Source of the DNA: Pseudomonadota bacterium
GTDB lineage: Bacteria; Pseudomonadota; Gammaproteobacteria; Burkholderiales; Burkholderiaceae_C
Length of the DNA: 64,000 nucleotides
Assembly (NCBI GenBank): GCA_021819435.1
Contig: JAKARB010000005.1
Span: 124,001-188,000 of the forward strand
Reading direction: 5' to 3'
Positions 55,620 to 64,000 of this stretch are shown one piece after another. Numbering within the stretch: position 1 is the stretch's first letter; every line of letters begins with the position of its first letter. Below the pieces are notes generated by a model. It was not told the origin of the DNA. It was given only the letters and a program-made list of their open reading frames with translations, and did not search any database. A program made the position numbers and the translations under genes.

Positions 55620-55649
55620 GGAAAGGGGCGCTGCGTGCGTCCCTTTTCC
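55620..55649. terminator. Hairpin between tex and the metal ATPase gene
   Basis: GGAAAGGGG-CGC and GCG-CCCTTTTCC pair with one bulge and one wobble, around a TGCGT loop. The T-rich arm gives a weak terminator for the converging genes. Confidence 0.5.
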
Positions 55650-55695
55650 GTTCATGGGTGGGAACGAAGCGTGTTTTCGCCGCTGCCGCAGATGC

Positions 55696-58068
55696 TCAGG
55701 CCCGCCAGCGCAGCAGCCGCAGCCCGTTGAACACCACCAGCAGGCTCGCCCCCATGTCGGCGAACACCGCCATCCACAGCGTGGCCTGACCGGTGAAGGC
55801 GAGCACGAAGAAGACCGCTTTGATGCTCAAGGCCAGCACGATGTTCTGCCACAGCACGTTGGCGGTCTCGCGGCTGAGGCGGATGTAGGCCGGCAGCTTG
55901 CGCAGGTCGTCGTCCATGATGGCCACGTCGGCGGTTTCGAGCGCGGTGGCTGTGCCTGCCGCACCCATGGCCAGGCCCACGTCGGCGCGCGCCATCGCGG
56001 GCGCGTCGTTCACGCCATCGCCCACCATGGCCACGCTGCCGTGGCTGGCCTTGAGCGATGCGATCGCATCGAGCTTGTCCTGCGGCAACAGGCCGCCGCG
56101 CGCATCGGCCAGGCCCAACTGCCGCCCAACGTGCCCGACGCTGACTGGGTTGTCTCCACTCAGCATCACGGTGTGCACGCCCAGCGAACGCAGCGCGACC
56201 AGGGCTTCGCGGGCATGCTCGCGCACCGTGTCTGCCACGCCCAGCACCGCCACCACTTCCGATTCGTTGAAGAGCACGAAGGCCGTCTTGCCTTGCTGCT
56301 CCAGCGTTTGCAGGTGGGCCATGGCGTCATCGTGGTGCATGCCTCGCTCGGCCATCAGACGCGGGTTGCCCAGCCACCAACGTTGCCCGTCGATCAGCCC
56401 GCTCACGCCCCGGCCGCTGAGCGATTGAAATTCGCTGACCGGCCACAGCCTTGCATCCTCCGAGGCGCCCTGGCGCCAGCCTCGCACCACTGCCTGGGCG
56501 ACGGGGTGGCTGCTGTGCTCATCGAGGCTGGCCGCCATCAGCAAGGCGTCGGCCTGGCGCCAGCGCCCGAGCGGCTCGCAATCGGTGAGCGCAGGGCGGC
56601 CCTCGGTGAGCGTGCCTGTTTTGTCCAGCGCCATCGCGTGCAGTTTCTGACCCGCTTCGAGGTGGGCGCCACCCTTGATGAGGATGCCTTGCCGAGCCCC
56701 TGCGGCCAACCCGCTGACCACCGTCACCGGCGTTGAAACGACGAGTGCACACGGGCAGGCGATCACCAGCAGCACCAGGGCCTCGTACAGCCATTCGTGC
56801 CAGTCGCCGCCGCCGAGCCAAGGCCCCAGCACGGCGATGCACGCGGCGATCAGCACCACCACGGGTGTGTAGTAGCGCGCGAATTCGTCGACGAAACGCT
56901 GGGTCGGGGCGCGTTGCGCCTGCGCGGCCTGGATGGCCTGCGCCATGCGCGCCAAGGTGCTGCGGCCCGCAGCCTCGGTGCTGCGCGCTTCGAGGCTGCC
57001 GTCTTCCAGCACGCTGCCGGCCAAAAGGCGGTCACCCACGGATTTGTCCAGCGGCAGGCTTTCACCGGTGAGCGCGCTTTCGCTGACGGCCCCTTGGCCG
57101 AAGGTGATCACGGCGTCCAGCGGTACGCGCTCGCCGGGGCGAATGCGCAGCAAGGCCCCGATGGCGACTTCGCCCACTGCCTGGCTGACCCAGCTCTCGC
57201 CCTGCTTGACCCAGGCCACGTCCGGTGCAAGCGCTGACAGTGCTTGCACCGCCTTGCGGGCGCGCTCCAGCGACAGGGCTTCGATGGCTTCCGCCACCGC
57301 GAACAAGAACAGCACCATCGCCGCTTCCGCCCACTGGCCGATGATCAAGGCGCCGCCCACGGCCAGCGTCATCAGGAAGTGGATGTTGAGCGTCAGGTGC
57401 CGCAGCGCGATCCAGCCCTTCTTCAAAGTGGGGCCACCTGCGAGCAGGATGGACAAGGCCGCCAAGGACATCACCGGCCAGCCGGTTTCGTCTTGCGTGG
57501 CCCATGCGACGGCTTCGGCGGCCACGGCGGTGGTGCCCGAAGCGGCCAGCAGCCAGCGCGTGCGAACCGGGACAGCCGGAGGTGGTGGCAGCGAAGGTTC
57601 TTCGGAGAGCAGTCGGTGTGGCGCCATGCCGATCTGCTGGAGCGCGGCTTCCAGCTTGCTCACATCATCCAGCCGATGGTGGGCCGTCAACTCGCGCTGA
57701 AGCAGGTTGAAGTCCAGTCGTTCAACGCCTGGCATGCCGCCCAGCTTTTGGCGGATCAGTCGCTCTTCGGTCGGGCAGTCCATCTGGTCGATGCGCCAGC
57801 GGAGGGCAGACGTGCCCGCAGGTGCCTCCGCAGGGCTGGACGCAGGCGTCTTCAGGCTCAGATCGGGCGTGCAGCAATCGTCGCCCGCATGAGCATGGTG
57901 GTGCGGGTGTTGACGCCCATGTTCAACGCCGTGTTCGCCATGTGAGTGGGCGCCACCATGGCTGTCACCATGGTCATGAACATGATCGCACGAGGCCACA
58001 TCGCTGGCCCTCGGGGCCGCCACGGGCTTGATCGGGATGACGATGGGGCGGCGGGTGGGAGCTGACAT
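55696..58068 (-). CDS. P1B-type heavy-metal-transporting ATPase (Zn/Cd/Pb class)
   Basis: 790 residues. A His-rich segment (about residues 28-66, with HVHDHGDSHGGAHSHGEHG) and CCTP precede an HMA-like domain with MDCPTEE. The transmembrane metal site CPC is at 438-440, the phosphorylated Asp at 482 in DKTGTLTEG, HP in SSHPVAQAV, and the hinge is GDGVNDAP. This suits Zn/Cd/Pb efflux (ZntA/CadA) better than copper, since the CPC is followed by AL and the N-terminus is His-rich. AGAGAGG before ATG 58068 supports this start. No MerR-type regulator is beside it. Confidence 0.9.
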   Translation of the reverse strand: MSAPTRRPIVIPIKPVAAPRASDVASCDHVHDHGDSHGGAHSHGEHGVEHGRQHPHHHAHAGDDCCTPDLSLKTPASSPAEAPAGTSALRWRIDQMDCPTEERLIRQKLGGMPGVERLDFNLLQRELTAHHRLDDVSKLEAALQQIGMAPHRLLSEEPSLPPPPAVPVRTRWLLAASGTTAVAAEAVAWATQDETGWPVMSLAALSILLAGGPTLKKGWIALRHLTLNIHFLMTLAVGGALIIGQWAEAAMVLFLFAVAEAIEALSLERARKAVQALSALAPDVAWVKQGESWVSQAVGEVAIGALLRIRPGERVPLDAVITFGQGAVSESALTGESLPLDKSVGDRLLAGSVLEDGSLEARSTEAAGRSTLARMAQAIQAAQAQRAPTQRFVDEFARYYTPVVVLIAACIAVLGPWLGGGDWHEWLYEALVLLVIACPCALVVSTPVTVVSGLAAGARQGILIKGGAHLEAGQKLHAMALDKTGTLTEGRPALTDCEPLGRWRQADALLMAASLDEHSSHPVAQAVVRGWRQGASEDARLWPVSEFQSLSGRGVSGLIDGQRWWLGNPRLMAERGMHHDDAMAHLQTLEQQGKTAFVLFNESEVVAVLGVADTVREHAREALVALRSLGVHTVMLSGDNPVSVGHVGRQLGLADARGGLLPQDKLDAIASLKASHGSVAMVGDGVNDAPAMARADVGLAMGAAGTATALETADVAIMDDDLRKLPAYIRLSRETANVLWQNIVLALSIKAVFFVLAFTGQATLWMAVFADMGASLLVVFNGLRLLRWRA

Positions 58069-58249
58069 GGATGGCGGCCTCTCTCTTCTCATTGTGACAG
58101 CCCTACTGGGTGCCCCTCCGATGAGCCGACACAAGCCCTCATTGCTTCATCGGTCCTCATCGCCATCGGCGTGACGCGCCTCAAGTCAAGTCCTCGGCCC
58201 CGTCCTCCGGCAAGCTGTACCACCGCATCTCGGCTATGCTCAACCGGTT

Positions 58250-59323
58250 ATGAAGGCCTTGCACATCCACGTGGGCGAGCGCGCCCGCCAGCACATCCAG
58301 CGCAACGGGCTTTCGCCCACCGACATCCGCTTGGTGCCGGCCGCGGCTGGTGGCCCCAAAGGGCTGATGCTCACCCACCTTGACCAACACCTGTTCGGTG
58401 ACTGGCTGCCCAAAGGCGGTCACGCGGTCCACCTTGTGGGGGCTTCCATCGGGGCGTGGCGCATGGCGACCGCCGCCATGCCCAACCCGACGCGGGCCTT
58501 CCAAGACCTGGCTCAAGGCTACATCCATCAGCACATCGAACCCGAGGCGGGCCGGCGCATCCCATCGCCCGCGCGCATCACGGCCGGGTTCGTCAACACG
58601 CTGGCCGACTTTTTCGGGCAAGACATCGACGCGCTCATCAGCCACCCGCGCTGGCGCGTGCATGTGCTGACCTCGCGTGGGCGGCAGATCCTGCGCCAAA
58701 ACAGCCCGGCGCGCACCGCTGCTGGACTGGCTGGCTTGGCCTTGAGCAACGCCTTGTCGCGCAAGGCCGTGGGGATCTTCCTTGAACGCCATGTGTTTTC
58801 CTCGCCCGGCGAGAAACTGCCCGTGCCGCTGCGAGACCTGCCCACGCAGCAACTGGTGCTCGACCGCGACAACTTCATCCCCGCCATGCTGGCCTCGTGC
58901 AGCATCCCCTTCATGCTCGAGGGCGTGCCCAGCATCCCCGGTGCCACGCGCCCCGGCGCGCATTGGGATGGCGGGCTGGTCGACTACCACGTGCACTGGC
59001 CGTATGCGAGCATGGAACAGGGCCTGGTGCTCTACCCCCACTTCCAGCAACAGGTGGTGCCGGGCTGGCTGGACAAATCGCTGCGCTGGCGCCACCGGCC
59101 CACGCCCTGGCTCGACAACGTCGTGCTGCTTTGCCCCAACCCGGAATGGGTGCGCACGCTGCCACGCGGCAAACTGCCCGACCGCACCGACTTCACGGCG
59201 CTTGCGCCCGCTCAACGCATGAAGGTCTGGACCGAGGCCGTCGACCGCTCGAAGCAACTCGCCGAAGAGTGGCAGGAATGGTTGAGTCGCGGCTGCCCGG
59301 CCGATGTCCTCAAGCCGCTGTGA
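58250..59323 (+). CDS. Patatin-like phospholipase
   Basis: 357 residues. The oxyanion segment AAGGPKGL (33-39) precedes the nucleophile elbow G-A-S-I-G with Ser66. The catalytic dyad Asp is in WDGGLVDYH (about 240). No signal peptide or transmembrane span is seen, so it is probably cytosolic. Patatin-type enzymes hydrolyse acyl chains of phospholipids. The substrate here is unknown. The next gene starts 13 bases downstream in the same direction, so they may be co-transcribed. It is divergent from the metal ATPase. Confidence 0.85.
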   Translation: MKALHIHVGERARQHIQRNGLSPTDIRLVPAAAGGPKGLMLTHLDQHLFGDWLPKGGHAVHLVGASIGAWRMATAAMPNPTRAFQDLAQGYIHQHIEPEAGRRIPSPARITAGFVNTLADFFGQDIDALISHPRWRVHVLTSRGRQILRQNSPARTAAGLAGLALSNALSRKAVGIFLERHVFSSPGEKLPVPLRDLPTQQLVLDRDNFIPAMLASCSIPFMLEGVPSIPGATRPGAHWDGGLVDYHVHWPYASMEQGLVLYPHFQQQVVPGWLDKSLRWRHRPTPWLDNVVLLCPNPEWVRTLPRGKLPDRTDFTALAPAQRMKVWTEAVDRSKQLAEEWQEWLSRGCPADVLKPL

Positions 59324-59336
59324 CTACACTGCTGGC

Positions 59337-60671
59337 ATGACCACCGACCCGATCGTCGCCCTGATGTTGATCGCGGCCTTGATCGCCGCGAGCGCTTTTT
59401 TCTCACTTTCCGAGTTGGCCGTGGCCGCTTCGCGCCGCGTGCGCCTGCGCCAGCTCGCCGATGCCGGTGATCCGCGTGCCCAGCGCGTGCTGGCAGTGCA
59501 AGACGAGCCTGGCGATTTCTTCACCGCCATCCAGATCGGCATGAATGCTGTGGCAATTTTCGGTGGCGTGGTGGGCGAGGGGGCTTTCTCGCCCTACTTC
59601 ACGAAGCTGCTGACGGCCTTGCAGCTGGATCCGGCCTACATCGAAACGGCGGCCACGCTGCTGTCCTTCGCGCTGGTCACCAGCCTGTTCATACTGATCG
59701 CCGACTTGTTCCCCAAGCGCCTGGGCATGATCGCGCCTGAACAGGTGGCCCTGCGCGTTGTCGGCCCCATGCAGACCTTCTTGAGCGTGGTTCGGCCTTT
59801 GGTGTGGTTTTTCAAGCGCTTGACCGACGCCTTGTTCCGCCTCTTTGGCCTGCCCGAGCGCCGCGACGAAGCCGTCACGTCCGATGACATCCTGGCCATG
59901 GCCCAGGCCGGCACCGAGGCCGGCGTGCTCGCCGCCACCGGCCAGCAGGTGATCGAGAACGTTTTCGAACTCGACACCCGCCTGGTCACCAGCGCCATGA
60001 CCCCGCGCGACCGCATCGTGCACCTGCTGCTCGACGACAGCGAGACCCTCATCCGCGCACGCATCGAGCAGCAACCGCACTCCACCTACCTCGTTTGCGA
60101 TGGCGACATCGACCACGTGGTCGGCTACGTCGACTCGAAAGACCTGCTCAGCCGCGTCTTCAACGGCCAGCCCATCGTGCTGCAAGGCTCCGGCCTGATC
60201 AAGAAGGTGCTGATGGTGCCCGACCGCATCAGCCTCACCGAGGTGCTCAACCAGTTCCGTCAGGCCTACGATGACTTCGCCGTCATCGTCAACGAGTACA
60301 GCCTGGTGGTGGGCATCATCACCATCAACGACGTGATGAGCACGGTCATGGGCAGCCTGATGGCGCCGCTGGACGACGAGCAGATCGTGCAGCGCGACGC
60401 CGACTCCTGGCTGATGGACGGCGTCACCCCCATCGAGGACGTGTTGCGCGCGCTGAACCTCGACGGACTGCCGCATCACAACGACTACGAAACCCTCGCT
60501 GGCTTCATCATGGTGATGCTGCGCCGTGTGCCGCGCAAGACCGACCACCTGAGCTTCGGCGGTTTCCGCTTCGAGGTGATGGACGTCGACAGCCACCGCA
60601 TCGACCAGGTCATGGTCACGCGCGAGCAGCCGGGCAAGGCCCCAGCGGGTGAAGGGCAGGGCGGGGGCTGA
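59337..60671 (+). CDS. CNNM/CorC-type membrane protein with CBS pair (hemolysin family)
   Basis: 444 residues. A DUF21/CNNM membrane domain (about 1-190) begins VALMLIAALIAASAFFSLSELAVAASRR and includes GMNAVAIFGGVVGEGAF and the PK of LFPKRLG. Two CBS domains follow (VTSAMTPRDRIVHLL, VVGYVDSKDLL, VLMVPDRISLTEVLNQF). A C-terminal CorC_HlyC domain (DSWLMDGVTPIEDVLRAL) closes the protein. Relatives handle Mg/Co or act as hemolysin-like proteins. The start chosen follows the patatin stop by 13 bases. An earlier in-frame start overlaps it. Confidence 0.9.
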   Translation: MTTDPIVALMLIAALIAASAFFSLSELAVAASRRVRLRQLADAGDPRAQRVLAVQDEPGDFFTAIQIGMNAVAIFGGVVGEGAFSPYFTKLLTALQLDPAYIETAATLLSFALVTSLFILIADLFPKRLGMIAPEQVALRVVGPMQTFLSVVRPLVWFFKRLTDALFRLFGLPERRDEAVTSDDILAMAQAGTEAGVLAATGQQVIENVFELDTRLVTSAMTPRDRIVHLLLDDSETLIRARIEQQPHSTYLVCDGDIDHVVGYVDSKDLLSRVFNGQPIVLQGSGLIKKVLMVPDRISLTEVLNQFRQAYDDFAVIVNEYSLVVGIITINDVMSTVMGSLMAPLDDEQIVQRDADSWLMDGVTPIEDVLRALNLDGLPHHNDYETLAGFIMVMLRRVPRKTDHLSFGGFRFEVMDVDSHRIDQVMVTREQPGKAPAGEGQGGG

Positions 60672-60683
60672 GCCCCGCACGCC

Positions 60684-61820
60684 TCACATTGAAGCTTCGA
60701 GCAAGGCGCGGTATTCGTCCGCCGTGGCCACGCGAGGGTTGGTTTTGTGGCAGTGGTCGGCCAGCGCGCCGGTGATGACCTTGTCGAACCATTCGCGCTT
60801 CACATCCAGCTCGGCCAGACCCTTGGGCAGGCCCAGGCGCGCGTTCATGTCGCGGATGGCCTCGGGCACGTCGCTCTGGGAAGCCAGGCCCATGGCGTGG
60901 GCCATGCGGGCCAGGCGGCGGTCCTTCTTCATGGATTCGGCCTCGGCGTTGAAGCGGATCACGGCGGGCAGGAACATCGCGTTCAAGGTGCCGTGGTGCA
61001 ACCTCGGGTTCACGCCGCCCAGGCTGTGGCTGAGGCTGTGCACCGCGCCAAGCCCCTTCTGAAAGGCCATGGCGCCCTGCATGGAGGCGCTCATCATGTT
61101 GAGGCGGGCCTCGCGGTCGGAACCGTCCTTCGTGGCGCGTTCGATGTGGGCCCAGGCGCGCTCCAGCCCGTCGAGCGCGATGCCGTCGGCCGGCGGGTTG
61201 AAGGCCGCCGACATGAAGGTCTCCATGCAGTGGGCGATGGCGTCCATGCCGGTGGCGGCCGTGAGGATGGGCGGCAGGCCCAACGTCAGCTCCGGGTCGA
61301 GTATGGCGGCCTTGGGCATCAGGTTCCAGGAGTGGAAGCCCAGCTTGCGCCCATCGTCGACGATGACGATGGCCCCGCGCGCCACCTCGCTGCCCGTGCC
61401 GGCCGTGGTGGGCACGGCGATCAACGGGGCGGCCTGGGGTGTGATCTTCGGCGAGCCGCCTTCGATGGTGGCGTACGTTGTCAATGGGCCAGGGTGGGTG
61501 GCCATGATGGCCAGGCCTTTCGCCAAGTCAATGCTGGAGCCGCCGCCCACGGCAATCAGGCCATCGCACCCTGAGGCCTGCCAGACCTCGTGCGCGGCAC
61601 GCACCGAAGCTTCGGTCGGGTTGGGCGGCGTCTGGTCAAAGACGGTGAAGGGCAGGCCTGCGAGCGCATCAAGCGCTTTTTGCAACACCCCGGCGGCTTT
61701 CACGCCCGCGTCGGTCACCACCAGGGGCCGGCGGATGCCGACGCGCTCGCACTCGCTGGCGAGCAGGCGCACCGCGCCGAAGTCGAACTGGATCTGGGTG
61801 AGGTAGAGGATGGTCGACAT
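60684..61820 (-). CDS. Iron-containing alcohol dehydrogenase
   Basis: 378 residues. GGGSSIDLAKG is the NAD loop, and VPTTAGTGSEV the group III signature. Metal ligands are the Asp of ILDPELT and the His residues of GMDAIAHCMETF and GAVHSLSHSLGG. It is probably a short- or medium-chain alcohol or 4-hydroxybutyrate-type dehydrogenase. The substrate is uncertain. AAGG lies before the ATG. Its 3' end is 12 bases from the convergent CorC-type gene. It is divergent from the TetR regulator, whose operator lies between them, so it may be a target. Confidence 0.88.
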   Translation of the reverse strand: MSTILYLTQIQFDFGAVRLLASECERVGIRRPLVVTDAGVKAAGVLQKALDALAGLPFTVFDQTPPNPTEASVRAAHEVWQASGCDGLIAVGGGSSIDLAKGLAIMATHPGPLTTYATIEGGSPKITPQAAPLIAVPTTAGTGSEVARGAIVIVDDGRKLGFHSWNLMPKAAILDPELTLGLPPILTAATGMDAIAHCMETFMSAAFNPPADGIALDGLERAWAHIERATKDGSDREARLNMMSASMQGAMAFQKGLGAVHSLSHSLGGVNPRLHHGTLNAMFLPAVIRFNAEAESMKKDRRLARMAHAMGLASQSDVPEAIRDMNARLGLPKGLAELDVKREWFDKVITGALADHCHKTNPRVATADEYRALLEASM

Positions 61821-62002
61821 GGTTGGCCTTTTCGCTTGCCCGAGGGGTGGGGCGGTGTCGGCGGGATCATAACGAGCCGACCGGATGGCATGAAATTGTC
61901 CGAATTTCCGTCAAATCCCCCGGGTTGGGGGAGTCCCCACATTTCGTGCGTCAAAGCTGTGTCAAGGCGCCCAGCCTGACATACCATACGCGCCTGTAAC
62001 TA

Positions 62003-62021
62003 AAACGGACGTTTGAAACGT
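62003..62021 (+). promoter_or_regulatory. Palindromic operator candidate before the TetR gene
   Basis: ACGTTT-G-AAACGT (62009-62021) is a perfect 6-1-6 palindrome. It overlaps a second dyad AAACG-GA-CGTTT (62003-62014), so AAACG recurs with 13-base spacing. Such sites suit dimeric TetR binding and recall the G/C-AAAC-n-GTTT-G/C sites of PsrA-type fatty-acid regulators. It is 42 bases before the TetR start. Confidence 0.6.
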
Positions 62022-62062
62022 TCGTCCTGTTCTCAAGGACAGGACCCTGGAGACAACCCCGC

Positions 62063-62836
62063 ATGGTCACGGCCCGACTGTCACCCGCCGACACCAAGAC
62101 CCGCATCCTCGATGCGGCAGAGTCGCTGTTCGTGAGCGGTGGCTTCGATTCCATGTCGATGCGGCAGATCACCAGCGCGGCCGCCGTCAACCTGGCAGCG
62201 GTGAACTATCACTTTGGCACCAAGGACGCGCTGATCCACGCCGTGCTGTCGCGCAAGCTCGACCCGCTCGATGCGCAGCGCCGCGCGATGCTCGATGCCT
62301 TCGAGTCCAACTACGGTGCCAAGCTCAACTGCGAGCACGTGCTCGTGGCGCTGTTCCTGCCTGCCGTGCGCATCTTCCGCAGTGACGCCCCGGGCGCGGA
62401 TCGCTTTCTGCATTTCCTGGGCCGCGCCTACACCGACCCATCTCCGGTGGTGCGCGACTTCATCCAGACCCATTACATCGAGACGCTGGGGCGCTTCTTC
62501 TTCGCTTTTCAGCGCACGCTGCCCGAACTCAGCCGCGAAGACCTGGGTTTCCGCCTGAACTTCGCCATGGGCGCGCTTTCCAGCGTGCTGGCGGGCGGCA
62601 ACACCCATCGCCTGATCCGCGAGTTCACCCAGCAGCAGGGTGACCACGAAGCCTTGATCCTTGCCCGTTTGTCTTCGCTGATGGTGGCCGCCTTGAAGGC
62701 GCCGCTGCCTGGCCCCCAGGAGGCCTCCGAGTTCGGCGCCATGGCCAACTTGCCGGGCGTTGCCCAGATCGGACAAGTCCTGGTCGAAACCACCGAATCC
62801 GTTCCCTCGTCAACCGCGAGCGCCCCCACCACCTGA
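62063..62836 (+). CDS. TetR/AcrR family transcriptional regulator
   Basis: 257 residues. The N-terminal helix-turn-helix (ILDAAESLFVSGGFDSMSMRQI, then AAAVNLAAVNYHFGTKDALI) is typical. The C-terminal ligand domain (about 65-220) is rich in Phe and Leu (RFLHFLGRAYT, LGRFFFAFQRTLPELS), which would suit a hydrophobic or acyl ligand. GGAG lies about 12 bases before the start. A palindrome precedes it, and the following gene is a FabG-like reductase, so control of fatty-acid or acyl-CoA metabolism, possibly PsrA-like, is likely but not shown. Confidence 0.9.
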   Translation: MVTARLSPADTKTRILDAAESLFVSGGFDSMSMRQITSAAAVNLAAVNYHFGTKDALIHAVLSRKLDPLDAQRRAMLDAFESNYGAKLNCEHVLVALFLPAVRIFRSDAPGADRFLHFLGRAYTDPSPVVRDFIQTHYIETLGRFFFAFQRTLPELSREDLGFRLNFAMGALSSVLAGGNTHRLIREFTQQQGDHEALILARLSSLMVAALKAPLPGPQEASEFGAMANLPGVAQIGQVLVETTESVPSSTASAPTT

Positions 62837-62929
62837 TTTTCCCCGTGATCTGGCGATCTGACAGATCGTTGTTGCAACCGGCCAACCTGGACTGTGCACG
62901 TCCTGCGGCCCCTTCTCCGAGAGTCCCCC

Positions 62930-64000
62930 ATGAAAGACGGTTACCTTGACTTTGCCAACTCGAACGTTGGTGCCAAGCTGGTCAACGCCCTGGGCCTGCC
63001 CAAGCCGCTGCCGCTGGAACGCCACCAGCCGGGTCAACCGGTGATCAAGGGCGCCGTGCTGGTGGGCGGTGGCGGTGAACCGCAACTGCTGTCCACCCTG
63101 GCCGGCATCTTCAAGCGCATCGGCGCGCAGACCCTGGCTCACGAGCGCCTGCCTCAGTGGGTGTCTGTGGCCAACCAGTCCGGCCTGACCACCGGCCGCT
63201 GGGGTGGCAATGGCCGCCCTGGTGAGAAGGTCAAGGCGCTCGTGTTCGACGCCACCGGCCTGACCGATTCGACCCAGTCCGACGCGCTGTACTGGTTCTT
63301 CCACGACGCCGCCCGTTCGCTGCTGCCCTGCGGCCGTGTCGTCGTCATCGGCCGTCCGCCCGAGGGCTGCACCTCGCACCGCCAGGCCACCATCCAGCGC
63401 GGCCTCGAAGGCCTGACCCGCTCGCTGGGCAAGGAACTCAAGAAGGGCAGCAACGCCCAGCTCGTCTACGTGGCTGAAGGCGCCGAAGGCCAGCTCGAAT
63501 CCACCCTGCGTTTCCTGCTGTCGCCGCGCTCGGCCTATGTGTCGGCCCAGGTCATCCGCATCGGTGCCCCGATCGGTGAAACCGTGATCCCCGCCGACTG
63601 GGACAAGCCCCTGGCCGGCAAGAAGGTGCTGGTCACCGGCGCCTCGCGCGGCATCGGCGCCGCCATCGCCGAGTGCATGGCCCGCGACGGCGCCCAGGTC
63701 ATCGCGCTGGACGTGCCCCAGGCCCAGGAAGGCCTGACCGAAGTCGCCAAGAAGATCGGCGGAAAGGCCCTGGCGCTGGACATTGGCTCGACCGAAGCCC
63801 CGCAAAAGCTGATCGAGGCCGCCCGGGCCGATGGCGGCTGGGATGTCATCGTGCACAACGCCGGCATCACCCGCGACAAGACCATCGCCAACATGAAGGA
63901 GCACCTCTGGCAGCTCGTCATGAACGTGAACCTGTCGACGCAAGAGCGCATCAACGAAGCCTTGGTCGAGGCCGGCGCGCTGAAGTCTGGCGGCCGCATT
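62930..64000 (+). CDS. fabG: 3-oxoacyl-ACP reductase, FabG4-like (3' end outside window)
   Basis: 357 codons are present and the gene runs off the right edge. Relatives are about 450 residues. The N-terminal half is a degenerate Rossmann-like domain (VLVGGGGEPQLL, VVVIGRPPEGC) without active-site residues. The SDR domain starts about residue 230 with VTGASRGIG (235-243) and includes HNAGIT. The catalytic Ser/Tyr/Lys would lie beyond the window. It should reduce 3-oxoacyl thioesters with NAD(P)H. It follows the TetR gene by 93 bases, so the two probably share regulation. Confidence 0.88.
   Translation, partial: MKDGYLDFANSNVGAKLVNALGLPKPLPLERHQPGQPVIKGAVLVGGGGEPQLLSTLAGIFKRIGAQTLAHERLPQWVSVANQSGLTTGRWGGNGRPGEKVKALVFDATGLTDSTQSDALYWFFHDAARSLLPCGRVVVIGRPPEGCTSHRQATIQRGLEGLTRSLGKELKKGSNAQLVYVAEGAEGQLESTLRFLLSPRSAYVSAQVIRIGAPIGETVIPADWDKPLAGKKVLVTGASRGIGAAIAECMARDGAQVIALDVPQAQEGLTEVAKKIGGKALALDIGSTEAPQKLIEAARADGGWDVIVHNAGITRDKTIANMKEHLWQLVMNVNLSTQERINEALVEAGALKSGGRI

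Overview
The window is high-GC chromosomal DNA from a betaproteobacterium, most likely in Burkholderiales. Support comes from the gene families and their order: a phaR-type PHA regulator, grpE-dnaK-dnaJ, greA-DUF4149-yhbY-rlmE-ftsH-folP-glmM, pstSCAB-phoU-phoB-phoR, and rho-trxA beside an addBA-type nuclease/helicase pair. The family level (for example the Comamonadaceae or the Aquabacterium/Leptothrix side) cannot be settled by reading alone. Nearly all of the window is coding, no gap exceeds 300 bases, and I see no insertion sequence, prophage, integrase or CRISPR array.

Layout. 1-9.1 kb (minus strand): a response regulator with TPR-like repeats (cut by the window edge), dnaJ, an unknown secreted protein gene, dnaK and grpE behind a near-consensus sigma-32 promoter, then hslR and mnmC. 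9.1-14.1 kb: a 3-hydroxybutyrate dehydrogenase gene divergent from an alpha/beta hydrolase gene overlapping relA, then tRNA-Val(GAC) and phaR. 14.1-20.1 kb: the divergent tesA/ybbA pair, rlmB, an MFS transporter, a 2-hydroxyacid dehydrogenase, an unknown protein, and the iron genes bfd and bfr with a Fur-box candidate. 20.2-31.9 kb: carAB, greA, a DUF4149 protein gene, yhbY, rlmE, ftsH, folP, glmM. 31.9-39.4 kb: the phosphate regulon pstSCAB-phoU-phoB-phoR, with PHO boxes facing both pstS and a divergent fasciclin-domain lipoprotein gene. 39.5-43.7 kb: a membrane glycosyltransferase, L31 type B, rho and trxA. 43.8-52.1 kb: AddB-like and AddA-like proteins and a pseudokinase-HDOD fusion. 52.1-64 kb: pyrD, tex, a P1B metal ATPase, a patatin-like protein, a CNNM/CorC-type protein, an iron-type alcohol dehydrogenase, a TetR regulator and a FabG-like reductase cut by the right edge.

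How the genes work together. Three regulatory circuits can be read directly: heat shock (sigma-32 box to grpE-dnaK-dnaJ), phosphate starvation (PHO boxes to pst and to the fasciclin gene, with phoB/phoR encoded downstream) and iron (a palindromic Fur-box candidate before bfd, next to bfr). Most of the rest is housekeeping: translation and RNA modification, pyrimidine, folate and cell-wall precursor synthesis, and recombination. The least ordinary items are the pseudokinase-HDOD protein, the PHO-box array in front of the fasciclin lipoprotein, the unknown exported protein inside the dnaK-dnaJ operon, and strong hairpins in the leaders of carA and ftsH and between pstS and pstC. I did not find a convincing new multi-gene system. 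These are single-gene or regulatory observations.
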